Shown here: positions 1 through 5,557 of the stretch, piece after piece
Layout of the letters: the number at the start of each line of letters is the position of its first letter
Position numbering within the stretch: position 1 is the stretch's first letter
NCBI GenBank assembly: GCA_002422065.1
Contig: DITO01000238.1
Coordinates: 1-8,310, forward strand
DNA: 8,310 bases
Source: Erysipelotrichaceae bacterium UBA6182
GTDB taxonomy: Bacteria; Bacillota_I; Bacilli_A; Erysipelotrichales; Erysipelotrichaceae
Direction of reading: 5' to 3'
Made by a program: the position numbers and the translations under genes
The notes under the pieces: generated by a model
Told to the model about the DNA's origin: nothing
The model's database searches: none
What the model saw: the letters and a program-made list of their open reading frames with translations, nothing else

Positions 1-209
1 CCTAAATCTTTATTCCCAGATGCTTTATGTAAATCATGGGCAACATGAAGGAGTGCTTTAGAAGGAATACATCCTACATTTAAGCACGTTCCCCCAATAT
101 CACCTTTTTCAATAACAGTTACTTTTTGTCCAAGTTGTGCTGCACGAATAGCCGCAACATAACCACCAGGACCTGACCCAATAATTACAGTATCCAATGT
201 TTTGTTCAT
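1..209 (-). CDS. lpdA: Dihydrolipoamide dehydrogenase (E3), N-terminal part, runs off the left edge
   Basis: Only the first 69 codons are present. They show the FAD-binding Rossmann motif GSGPGG (residues 11-16) and the redox-active disulfide motif GGTCLNVGCIPSK with Cys42 and Cys47, which are diagnostic of E3. This flavoenzyme reoxidises the dihydrolipoyl arm of pyruvate, 2-oxoglutarate, branched-chain or acetoin dehydrogenase complexes, or of the glycine cleavage system, and makes NADH in the cytoplasm. There is no N-terminal lipoyl domain. The ATG sits 6 bp after the stop of the SorC-type regulator, with GAGGAG 9 bases upstream, so the two genes are almost certainly one transcript. Which complex it serves cannot be decided here; the E1 and E2 genes may lie beyond the left edge. 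Confidence 0.95.
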   Translation of the reverse strand, partial: MNKTLDTVIIGSGPGGYVAAIRAAQLGQKVTVIEKGDIGGTCLNVGCIPSKALLHVAHDLHKASGNKDL

Positions 210-215
210 GGTGAT

Positions 216-1163
216 TTACTCCTCTTTTAATAATTCACGAGCGGTATTAATATCAGTGATTAGTACATTTATGAGCTGTCCTTTTAGAGCAGCACGAATG
301 CCATCCACTTTATGAAGGCCACCAGCGGCACCTATCACGAGTGGAATTTTTTGAATTTCATCAAGATCAATGGCCATAACACGTCGATTCCAATCGGTAT
401 CGATGTAACGACCATGCTTATCAAAGAAGTTGTAACAAATATCTCCTGTTACGCGTTCTTTCTTTTCTAATGCGGTAGGATCTACTTTATGAAGATATGC
501 TTTAGTCATCTCATCATAGACGGGTGCTCCTCCAATACCAACCAATGCAATGTCAACACGCTTCATTAAATCAAATGTCTTCTTAATGAAGTTTTGTGAA
601 AGTAACACTTCTTTAGCATTAGCACTATCAACAAGCACAGGAACATGAAGATCCACGGACACACCGCCAGTACGCCTTGCGAAAATATCACACACGACAT
701 TGGCTTGAATGTCAGTATGTTCTTTTCCTAGACCACCTACGAGGGGAACAAATGTCAAATTATTCATGCTTACATTTAAATACATGTTGGAGGCGACTTC
801 ATACACGGTTGTTCCAGCACTCACACCAATGATGGAATCCGGTTGTATGACTTTAGAAAGAAATTTAGCAGTAGCATCTCCAATTCGCTGTTTAACTTGC
901 GAAGGATCAGCAGCATTAACACATACGACATTTTCTAAATCGTATTTCTTTTTAAGCTTTTCTTCCAACTGTTTGTAAGGATGAAATAGTTCATCATGGA
1001 CCCTAATCTCAACAATTCCTAAGTCTTTAGCACGCGAAAGGTACTTCGACACTAGGGAGCGAGAAATGTTAAATCGCTTAGCAACCTCATCTTGAGTTGC
1101 CGATTCACCATAATACATCTGCGCTATGTCGATCAATAGGCGTAAATCGTCTTTATTAGTCAT
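216..1163 (-). CDS. SorC/DeoR-family sugar-phosphate-responsive transcriptional regulator
   Basis: This is a 315-residue regulator of normal SorC-family length. A helix-turn-helix lies near residues 20-50 (the ATQDEVAKRFNISRSLVSKYL stretch). A sugar-phosphate-isomerase-like effector domain follows from about residue 60 to the end, with the family signature around IIGVSAGTTV (111-120) and a C-terminal GAAGG loop. The family (SorC, DeoR, CggR) senses phosphorylated sugars and can activate or repress. The ATG at 1163 is chosen because GGAGG lies 5 bases upstream. The frame stays open up to 1226, but that longer form would start inside the promoter -35 box. The gene is followed 6 bp later by lpd. 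Copies of a 12-bp motif in its own promoter and in the distant PTS promoter region make it the likely regulator of both. The effector is unknown; a phosphorylated polyol or ketose is expected. Confidence 0.9.
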   Translation of the reverse strand: MTNKDDLRLLIDIAQMYYGESATQDEVAKRFNISRSLVSKYLSRAKDLGIVEIRVHDELFHPYKQLEEKLKKKYDLENVVCVNAADPSQVKQRIGDATAKFLSKVIQPDSIIGVSAGTTVYEVASNMYLNVSMNNLTFVPLVGGLGKEHTDIQANVVCDIFARRTGGVSVDLHVPVLVDSANAKEVLLSQNFIKKTFDLMKRVDIALVGIGGAPVYDEMTKAYLHKVDPTALEKKERVTGDICYNFFDKHGRYIDTDWNRRVMAIDLDEIQKIPLVIGAAGGLHKVDGIRAALKGQLINVLITDINTARELLKEE

Positions 1164-1197
1164 ACGGCCTCCATTGTGAAACTTCATCTTCCTACAA

Positions 1198-1226
1198 ATC
1201 ATAAATCTGTTAATCACAAATGTCAA
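1198..1226 (-). promoter_or_regulatory. Sigma-A promoter of the SorC regulator-lpd unit
   Basis: On the minus strand a perfect -35 TTGACA (1226-1221) is separated by 17 bases from the -10 TATGAT (1203-1198, one mismatch). Transcription would start near 1191, giving a leader of roughly 28 bases before the ATG at 1163. One operator copy (1214-1225) overlaps the -35, which suggests autorepression. Confidence 0.75.
1214..1225. promoter_or_regulatory. Putative SorC-type operator, copy 1
   Basis: TCACAAATGTCA, identical to 1295-1306 and 4228-4239. It covers the -35 box of the regulator promoter. The core TnACAAATGTnA is an imperfect inverted repeat. Assignment to the neighbouring SorC-family protein is inference from position and repetition. 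Confidence 0.65.
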
Positions 1227-1231
1227 TTTAA

Positions 1232-1263
1232 AAGGTTCGTAACTTACAAATGTTACAAACCTT
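1232..1263. repeat. 32-bp near-perfect inverted repeat centred on an operator variant; possible weak terminator of lipL
   Basis: The 12-bp arms AAGGTTCGTAAC (1232-1243) and GTTACAAACCTT (1252-1263) pair with one mismatch around an 8-base centre. The middle contains TTACAAATGTTA (1244-1255), a palindromic variant of the shared operator. Read on the minus strand, the hairpin lies 50-81 bases after the lipL stop and is followed by TTTTAAATT. It could therefore act as a weak intrinsic terminator, a strong two-fold operator, or both. Confidence 0.6.
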
Positions 1264-1282
1264 GGTATTTATTGTTCAAATT

Positions 1283-1306
1283 TCACAAATTGAGTCACAA
1301 ATGTCA
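1283..1306. promoter_or_regulatory. Putative tandem operators upstream of the regulator gene
   Basis: TCACAAATGTCA (1295-1306) is an exact copy of the shared 12-mer. It is directly preceded by the degenerate TCACAAATTGAG (1283-1294), so the two half-related sites are 12 bp apart on the same helix face approximately. They lie about 60-100 bp upstream of the regulator -10, just beyond the lipL stop codon. Confidence 0.55.
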
Positions 1307-1312
1307 CATTAC

Positions 1313-2011
1313 TCACAAAGACTCCACCCACTCTTTAGTTGAGTTAAATAATGCCTTATGGATATCTTGAGTACTGATCTCACGACCTAGTAGATCACTG
1401 AGTGTTGCCATACTGTGAGGATTTATGACTGGGTATTTAGCATCATTATTAGGATTTGCAATCTCATAAAACTGTTTCATAATCAATCCTCGATGATGTT
1501 GATCTTGATTTACAAGGATTGTGGCTGAGATGATTACTTTTTCTTTCATTCGCTTTTGAGCAATGCCACAAAACTTCTTACCATCAATAACTCCATCATA
1601 CTTACCTGGACAGTAAGAATTATCAATTGAATAAAACTGTATTTTTTTATTATAGTGCTTTAATCCCTTTTGAAGTAACATCACCATCGTATCATAAGCT
1701 TCATAAAGACCACTGTATGGAAGTAAGTTGGTGGGAAGAATAAGACTCACATTAATGACTCCTTCATCCACAATCACTCCTAATCCACCTTGTTCACGTA
1801 TCGTTGTAGGATAACCCATGGATTCAACCCATGTTCTTCCTTCTTCAAACTGTGATAATGACTTATCAAGCTTTCCAAAGATAATTCCATGAGTTTCATA
1901 GAAACGTAAACCAATTTCATTGGAAGATAAAGATTGAGCAAAAAGACGATCTTGATGAACAAGTTCGCAAAGTGGACCACGTTGATGTAATAATACACAG
2001 TGTTTTTTCAT
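1313..2011 (-). CDS. LipL/LipM-type octanoyl/lipoyl transferase (BPL_LplA_LipB fold)
   Basis: This 232-residue protein belongs to the biotin/lipoate protein ligase fold. Seen are REQGGLGVIVDEGVINVSL (72-90), matching the RxSGG-V-DEG-N-S block; SYCPGKYDGVIDGKKFCGIAQKR (132-154), with the CPG cysteine Cys134 and lysines 145/146; and ATILVNQD after it. The Cys-Pro-Gly before YD is typical of the cysteine-dependent LipL/LipM octanoyltransferases rather than ATP-using LplA ligases, so the likely job is moving an octanoyl or lipoyl group between GcvH-type and E2-type lipoyl domains. It is about 45 residues shorter than Bacillus LipL/LipM. The ATG at 2011 follows an AAAGGA site. It lies between the PTS genes and the regulator-lpd unit, which suggests it modifies the E2 of a complex using this lpd. 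Donor specificity cannot be read from the sequence. Confidence 0.75.
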   Translation of the reverse strand: MKKHCVLLHQRGPLCELVHQDRLFAQSLSSNEIGLRFYETHGIIFGKLDKSLSQFEEGRTWVESMGYPTTIREQGGLGVIVDEGVINVSLILPTNLLPYSGLYEAYDTMVMLLQKGLKHYNKKIQFYSIDNSYCPGKYDGVIDGKKFCGIAQKRMKEKVIISATILVNQDQHHRGLIMKQFYEIANPNNDAKYPVINPHSMATLSDLLGREISTQDIHKALFNSTKEWVESL

Positions 2012-2021
2012 AATATCCTTT

Positions 2022-2051
2022 AAAAAAAGTAGGTATCTTAATGATACCTAC
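2022..2051 (-). terminator. Intrinsic terminator after srlE
   Basis: On the minus strand a perfect 9-bp stem GTAGGTATC/GATACCTAC with a 5-base loop is followed by seven T residues (the complement of A2022-2028). It lies 44 bases after the srlE stop and ends about 10 bases before the lipL start codon, leaving no room for a normal promoter between the two. Confidence 0.88.
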
Positions 2052-2094
2052 ATTTGATCAAAATTGAAAGATTAAGCGATCGATTTTTTGGGGA

Positions 2095-3102
2095 TTAATA
2101 TAAACCAAAGCTAAATAGGTAAGCAATAACAACTGAAATTGGACCAGTAATTAAACGGGAGAATAATACAGCTGGAACCCCAATTTCAACAGTTTTTGGT
2201 TCTGCTTCTGCAAGTGTTAAACCTACTGGAACGAAGTCAGCACCAACTTGTGCGTTGATTGCAAATAATGCTGGAAGTGCCATTGATGGAGCTAAACGCC
2301 CTGCACCAATTTCAACCCCTAACAATACACCAACGACTTGCGCAATAACTGCGCCTGGACCTAAAACAGGAGATAAGAATGGAATTGCTGCAATAAATGA
2401 TAGTACAACCATTCCTAAGAGGTTACCAGATAAAGGTTTGACTGCTTCAGCAATAACATTACCTACACCTGTATAAAGAATTAAACCAATCATCATGGAA
2501 ATAAATGCCATGAATGGTAAAACGTTTTTGATAACGATATCTACGGATTCACGTCCAGCTTGGTAGAATGCTCCTACGACTCCACCAACCGCACGTCCAA
2601 GTTTAGTAATTAATGCAACGACTGGGCTTTGTTTACTAGCCATTTCTCTATTGACCTCCTCTTTAATAGCTTTGACTTCTGCTTTTCTTTCTTCTCTTGT
2701 TGGAGTGATTGGTAGCGCTGGAGTACTTCCATCAGCCATAGCAATATCTTCAACTTTAACACCAGATACGAAGTTTTCTTCATTCATGAATTTCATGAGA
2801 GGACCTGATGGAGTAATAGCATGTAAGTCAATTGTAAGTACTCCAAGTTTTGGATATACACCACAACGAGCAGTTCCACCACAGTCAATAACTGCGCAAA
2901 TCATTTCGTCAACTTCTACTTTTGTACTAAATCCATCTTTAGCTTCGACCCCTAGTAAATCAGCAATTCGTTGTGCAACAGGATGAATTCCTCCACCAGT
3001 TACTGATGCGACAATTTTGCGAGTTTCACTTTCAGCTAATAGTAATGGGCCACCCCATCCACTTTTACCTTTAGTGACTCGTACAACTTTACGTTCTGCC
3101 AT
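2095..3102 (-). CDS. srlE: PTS glucitol/sorbitol-type EIIBC component
   Basis: The 335-residue product matches E. coli SrlE in length and layout. The N-terminal EIIB domain (about 1-125) carries the phosphocysteine motif VIDCGGTARCGVYPK with Cys74. A charged linker (about 126-160) leads to the membrane part (about 180-335), with GRESVDIVIKNVLPFMAF, LSPVLGPGAVIAQVVGVLLG and LPALFAINAQVGADFVPVGL, all characteristic of this family. It takes phosphate from EIIA, works with the SrlA EIIC subunit in the cytoplasmic membrane, and phosphorylates an incoming polyol. The gene starts 4 bp after srlA, with GGAAAG inside the end of srlA. The family name reflects sorbitol, but the true substrate here may differ because no sorbitol-6-phosphate dehydrogenase is seen nearby. 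Confidence 0.95.
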   Translation of the reverse strand: MAERKVVRVTKGKSGWGGPLLLAESETRKIVASVTGGGIHPVAQRIADLLGVEAKDGFSTKVEVDEMICAVIDCGGTARCGVYPKLGVLTIDLHAITPSGPLMKFMNEENFVSGVKVEDIAMADGSTPALPITPTREERKAEVKAIKEEVNREMASKQSPVVALITKLGRAVGGVVGAFYQAGRESVDIVIKNVLPFMAFISMMIGLILYTGVGNVIAEAVKPLSGNLLGMVVLSFIAAIPFLSPVLGPGAVIAQVVGVLLGVEIGAGRLAPSMALPALFAINAQVGADFVPVGLTLAEAEPKTVEIGVPAVLFSRLITGPISVVIAYLFSFGLY

Positions 3103-3106
3103 AATC

Positions 3107-3619
3107 TTAGTCTTTCCACATTATCTTAGTAAGTGTTTCAGTGACGATACCACGAATTAAGATAACGATAACCCCTACCATGAAATAACGAAGCGCTAGA
3201 GGGCCTAATGATAGTCCAAGAGTTGTAAGACCTGAGGAGATTCCTAACCAAACAAAGAGTTCACCAGCATTCGCATGTGGGAATAAACCAGTGATTGGGT
3301 GAACGAATGATACCGCTGCGTCATAGAATGCAGGTTTTTGTTTTTCTTCAACGAATTTACCAAATGAATAACACATTGGGTTAGTTAAGAAGAAAACTGC
3401 AAGTACTGGGAACACAGTGTAACGTAAGATAATATTTTTAGTCATCAAACGAGCAAAACGAGTTACACGTTCTTCACCAATTAAAGCAATTAGAGCGTTA
3501 ACAAATGTCAACAAGACGATGAGGGTTGGTAAGATACCAGTGACGAGAGAAGTTAATACTGCTCCACCTTGGTTAAAGATACCAATAAACCCTTCAGCTA
3601 AAGTAACTAAGAAATCCAT
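3107..3619 (-). CDS. srlA: PTS glucitol/sorbitol-type EIIC component
   Basis: This 170-residue membrane protein lines up with E. coli SrlA (187 residues) through GGAVLTSLVTGILPTLI, the FFLTNPMCYSFGKF region, KPAFYDAAVSFVHPITGLFPHANAGELFVWLGI and GLTTLGLSLGPLALRY. Several hydrophobic segments (about 20-50, 68-85, 120-140, 140-162) indicate an integral membrane subunit that forms the translocation path together with the membrane half of SrlE. It ends sooner than the E. coli protein, directly after the last membrane span. A strong AAGGAGG lies 6-7 bases before the ATG. It is 22 bp downstream of the gutM-type gene and 4 bp upstream of srlE, all in one transcript. Confidence 0.95.
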   Translation of the reverse strand: MDFLVTLAEGFIGIFNQGGAVLTSLVTGILPTLIVLLTFVNALIALIGEERVTRFARLMTKNIILRYTVFPVLAVFFLTNPMCYSFGKFVEEKQKPAFYDAAVSFVHPITGLFPHANAGELFVWLGISSGLTTLGLSLGPLALRYFMVGVIVILIRGIVTETLTKIMWKD

Positions 3620-3641
3620 AATTTTCCTCCTTATATAGGTT

Positions 3642-4055
3642 TTAAACTAGTAACTGCGATAAACCCTGCTTCAATCTTTCTTCGTTAATCTTTTCTATCG
3701 CTTGGATAAATGCACGTACTAGGCGTTTATCTTTCTTCGATGTCATCGATGCAACGACTTCATGTGGCATCAAACCAATAAACTTGGTGATACTTTTGAA
3801 GCGAGCCATAACGGTGTATCCCGAAAGCAATTGAAACTCTACGATCTTCCCATCCATGTCAGTAATCACTGTCAATATGATTCCTTTACCCGCATTATAC
3901 TTTGCTCGTGATAGTCCTAATCCCATGTGACCAACACTATGAGCAGCTTGGAGCGAAAGAATCTTGCGACTCATGGCTCGGCTTTGGAAAAAAGCCATAA
4001 TGGATTGAGCTAACCATAAAGCAGCAAAGGCCCAGATGAGTCGTGTATAATCCAA
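3642..4055 (-). CDS. gutM: GutM/SrlM-family glucitol operon activator-like protein (TTG start)
   Basis: The 137-residue product has an N-terminal hydrophobic segment (about 5-24) followed by a soluble part with GLGLSRAKYNAGKGIILTVITDMDGKIVEFQLLSGYTVMARFKSI. This matches the GutM layout: Gly-Arg/Ser-rich loop, a hydrophobic strand, then D-x-x-x-KIV and GYTV-AR. In E. coli GutM is an auxiliary activator of the glucitol operon; its mechanism is poorly known, and the membrane anchor suggests a link to the transporter. The start must be the TTG at 4055, since an in-frame TGA lies four codons upstream with no ATG or GTG between, and GAGGTG sits 5 bases ahead. Here the gene comes first in the operon, whereas E. 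coli has it after the PTS genes. The final 20 residues are charged and helical. Confidence 0.85.
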   Translation of the reverse strand: MDYTRLIWAFAALWLAQSIMAFFQSRAMSRKILSLQAAHSVGHMGLGLSRAKYNAGKGIILTVITDMDGKIVEFQLLSGYTVMARFKSITKFIGLMPHEVVASMTSKKDKRLVRAFIQAIEKINEERLKQGLSQLLV

Positions 4056-4077
4056 AACAACACCTCACTTTCCCCTA

Positions 4078-4091
4078 TGAAAGCGCTTTAC
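4078..4091. promoter_or_regulatory. Catabolite-responsive (cre-like) box
   Basis: TGAAAGCGCTTTAC matches the CcpA consensus TGWAANCGNTNWCA at 12 of 14 positions and contains the perfect palindrome AAAGCGCTTT. It lies between the predicted gutM promoter and its ribosome site, just downstream of the transcript start, a position where CcpA acts as a roadblock repressor. Confidence 0.7.
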
Positions 4092-4107
4092 CTTTCAAGT
4101 TAACTTA

Positions 4108-4137
4108 AGTTTAGAGTTTTTTTAAGGTTTCTGTCAA
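4108..4137 (-). promoter_or_regulatory. Promoter of the gutM-srlA-srlE unit
   Basis: The minus strand has a perfect -35 TTGACA (4137-4132), an 18-base spacer and TAAACT (4113-4108, four of six matches). The start would be near 4101, about 45 bases before the TTG codon. The weak -10 suits a promoter that needs activation, and an operator copy lies about 30 bp upstream of the -35. Confidence 0.5.
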
Positions 4138-4163
4138 CAAAACTGAACCCAAACAATCAGAAA

Positions 4164-4177
4164 TTCACAAATGTGAA
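4164..4177. promoter_or_regulatory. Putative operator, perfect 6-bp-arm palindrome
   Basis: TTCACAAATGTGAA has 6-bp arms TTCACA/TGTGAA with a 2-base centre. It shares the ACAAATGT core with the sites in front of the SorC-type regulator and is the most symmetrical copy. It lies upstream of the predicted gutM -35. Confidence 0.6.
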
Positions 4178-4196
4178 AAAAACGGTTTTTCTATCA

Positions 4197-4239
4197 TGTG
4201 ATTATCACACATTTTCTCACAATTGTCTCACAAATGTCA
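4197..4239. promoter_or_regulatory. Cluster of phased TCACA half-sites and operator copies in the divergent region
   Basis: TCACA recurs at 4205, 4217 and 4228 (spacing 12 and 11 bases, about one helix turn). The first forms the perfect palindrome TGTGATTATCACA (4197-4209). The second is TCACAATTGTCT (4217-4228), and the third is the exact shared 12-mer TCACAAATGTCA (4228-4239). This looks like a multimer landing site that could control both divergent promoters. Confidence 0.6.
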
Positions 4240-4290
4240 TTTTTCATCATTCGTCTTGATTTTTGTTCCATAGTTGACTTACACTCAAAC

Positions 4291-4296
4291 TATAAA
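4291..4296 (+). promoter_or_regulatory. Possible -10 box of the oxidoreductase-srlB unit
   Basis: TATAAA lies 19 bases before the ATG at 4316. No good -35 exists at 16-18 bases upstream (the TTGACT at 4274 is only 11 bases away). If the promoter is real it probably depends on an activator bound at the sites between 4197 and 4239. Confidence 0.3.
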
Positions 4297-4315
4297 AGCC
4301 ATCAAAGGAGGTCAT

Positions 4316-5557
4316 ATGAGCATTTACACACAATTAGTTGAACGTGAACAAAATAAGAACCCAATTCGCGTTGGAGTTATCGGTGCTGGGCAAATGGGCT
4401 TTGGAATGATCGCACAAATTGCATCTATTCCAGGGATGGTCGTTGCTGGCATTTCAGATATCAATATGGATAATGCATTAAAGGCTAAGAAAGCATTTGA
4501 TGAAAAAGCAAGCTTACCTTATGAAGTCTTCTTATCAACAAGTTTTAAAGAAGTGGTTAATCATCCTAATGTTGAAGTGTTAGTGGATGCGACAGGAGTT
4601 CCTGAAGTAGGTGCTAAACTTGCTATGGAATGCTTGATGGCAAAGAAACACTTAGTATTACTTAATGTAGAAATAGATATTACGGTTGGACCATTACTTC
4701 ATAAACTATTCTCTGCCGCAAACCTTATGTATACAGGTAGTGATGGAGATGAACCTGCATCAACATTTGAACTTTATGAGTTTGCTAAAACGATGGGATT
4801 TGAAGTACTAGTACTTGGTAAAGGTAAGAACAATAAACTTCGTCCAGAAGCTAATCCAGACAGTGTAGGACAAGAAGCGAAAGATCGTAATATGTCTGCT
4901 CATATGCTTGCGTCATTTGCAGATGGTACTAAGACGATGGCAGAAATGACATTGCTCTCCAACGCAACAGGTTTTGTGGCTGATGTGAGAGGCATGCATG
5001 GTACTGCGGGTCATCTTAATGAAACTGTAGCTCAACTTCGATTAAAATCTGATGGTGGAGTTCTTGATAAATATGGTGTCGTTGAATACGTCGATGGTTT
5101 AGCTCCAGGTGTATTCGCAATTATTAAAGCGCAATCTGTTGGGGTTGCGGATACGATGAACTATATGATGAAGGTAGATCGTGATCATCATATTCTCTAT
5201 CGTCCATTCCACTTAGCTAGTCTTGAAACTCCAGTGACGATTGCACGTGCTTTACTTAATCGTCAAGCTGCAATCACACCAATTAGACAAGTATCTGATA
5301 CTATTGCAGTCTCAAAGAAAGAAATTAAAGCAGGTGAGCGTTTAGATGGTATTGGTGGTTATTGTGTTCGTGGAGTGATTGAGTCTCACGAAGTCACAAA
5401 AGAGAATGGCTTAATTCCTATTGGGTTGATTGCTGGTAACTGTGTTGCGAAGCGTGATATTCCTAATGGTACCGCGATTACTCATGATGATGTAGCCATT
5501 GATACAACCACTACGGTATGGAAACTTCGCCAGCTTCAAGAGGAACTATTAGGATGA
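4316..5557 (+). CDS. SAF-domain homoserine-dehydrogenase-like NAD(P) oxidoreductase (COG4091 type, DRL-related)
   Basis: The 413-residue protein has an N-terminal Rossmann fold with GVIGAGQMG (20-28) and the acidic ISDIN end of strand 2, so NAD(H) is plausible. The middle carries GSDGDEPAS (141-149) and GKGKNNKLRP (168-177). A C-terminal SAF domain runs from about residue 329 to 400 (AVSKKEIKAGERLDGIGGYCVRG, then IAGNCVAKRDIPNGTAITHDDV). From family knowledge, this is the predicted homoserine dehydrogenase with SAF domain group, often misnamed FlgA, which includes Brucella DRL, a DXP reductoisomerase-like enzyme. A biosynthetic homoserine dehydrogenase role is unlikely in this context. The ATG at 4316 is chosen for its AAGGAGGT site 3-4 bases upstream. 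Overlap with the EIIA gene and divergence from the other PTS genes argue that it acts on the imported polyol phosphate. The exact reaction is unknown. Confidence 0.85.
   Translation: MSIYTQLVEREQNKNPIRVGVIGAGQMGFGMIAQIASIPGMVVAGISDINMDNALKAKKAFDEKASLPYEVFLSTSFKEVVNHPNVEVLVDATGVPEVGAKLAMECLMAKKHLVLLNVEIDITVGPLLHKLFSAANLMYTGSDGDEPASTFELYEFAKTMGFEVLVLGKGKNNKLRPEANPDSVGQEAKDRNMSAHMLASFADGTKTMAEMTLLSNATGFVADVRGMHGTAGHLNETVAQLRLKSDGGVLDKYGVVEYVDGLAPGVFAIIKAQSVGVADTMNYMMKVDRDHHILYRPFHLASLETPVTIARALLNRQAAITPIRQVSDTIAVSKKEIKAGERLDGIGGYCVRGVIESHEVTKENGLIPIGLIAGNCVAKRDIPNGTAITHDDVAIDTTTTVWKLRQLQEELLG

Noticed and set aside
709..978. Open frame on the plus strand opposite the regulator gene, with similar ones at 1176-1370, 2255-2476 and 2651-2986
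   Set aside because: They lie antisense to well-supported conserved genes or across operator sites, lack ribosome sites and show composition typical of reversed coding sequence.
1164..1226. A 21-residue N-terminal extension of the SorC-type regulator starting at ATG 1226
   Set aside because: It would begin at the -35 box of the best promoter in the region and has no ribosome site, whereas the ATG at 1163 has GGAGG 5 bases upstream and begins the conserved domain.
1780..1998. Alternative minus-strand frame inside the lipL-like gene, and a plus-strand frame at 6785-6967 inside the GH13 gene
   Set aside because: Both are out-of-frame shadows of genes whose motifs are intact across the same stretch, so no frameshift or nested gene is needed.
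2095..3619. Firm assignment of sorbitol as the transported substrate
   Set aside because: The subunits are glucitol-family by sequence, but the absence of srlD and the presence of a different oxidoreductase leave the substrate open.
4274..4296. TTGACT and TATAAA as a promoter pair for the oxidoreductase gene
   Set aside because: The spacer is only 11 bases, too short for sigma-A; only the TATAAA is retained, as a weak candidate.
4274..4315. TTG start for the SAF-domain oxidoreductase 14 codons upstream
   Set aside because: The extension would encode the AAAGGAGGT ribosome site itself; ATG 4316 fits that site and the family start.
5518..5553. A 12-codon longer EIIA starting at ATG 5518
   Set aside because: It would overlap the end of the oxidoreductase gene by about 40 bases without a ribosome site, and the extra residues are not part of the family; the ATGA overlap start gives the usual length.
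4316..5557. True homoserine dehydrogenase or flagellar FlgA protein
   Set aside because: The Rossmann plus SAF architecture explains both names, but there are no amino-acid or flagellar genes nearby, and the coupling to PTS EIIA points to polyol metabolism.
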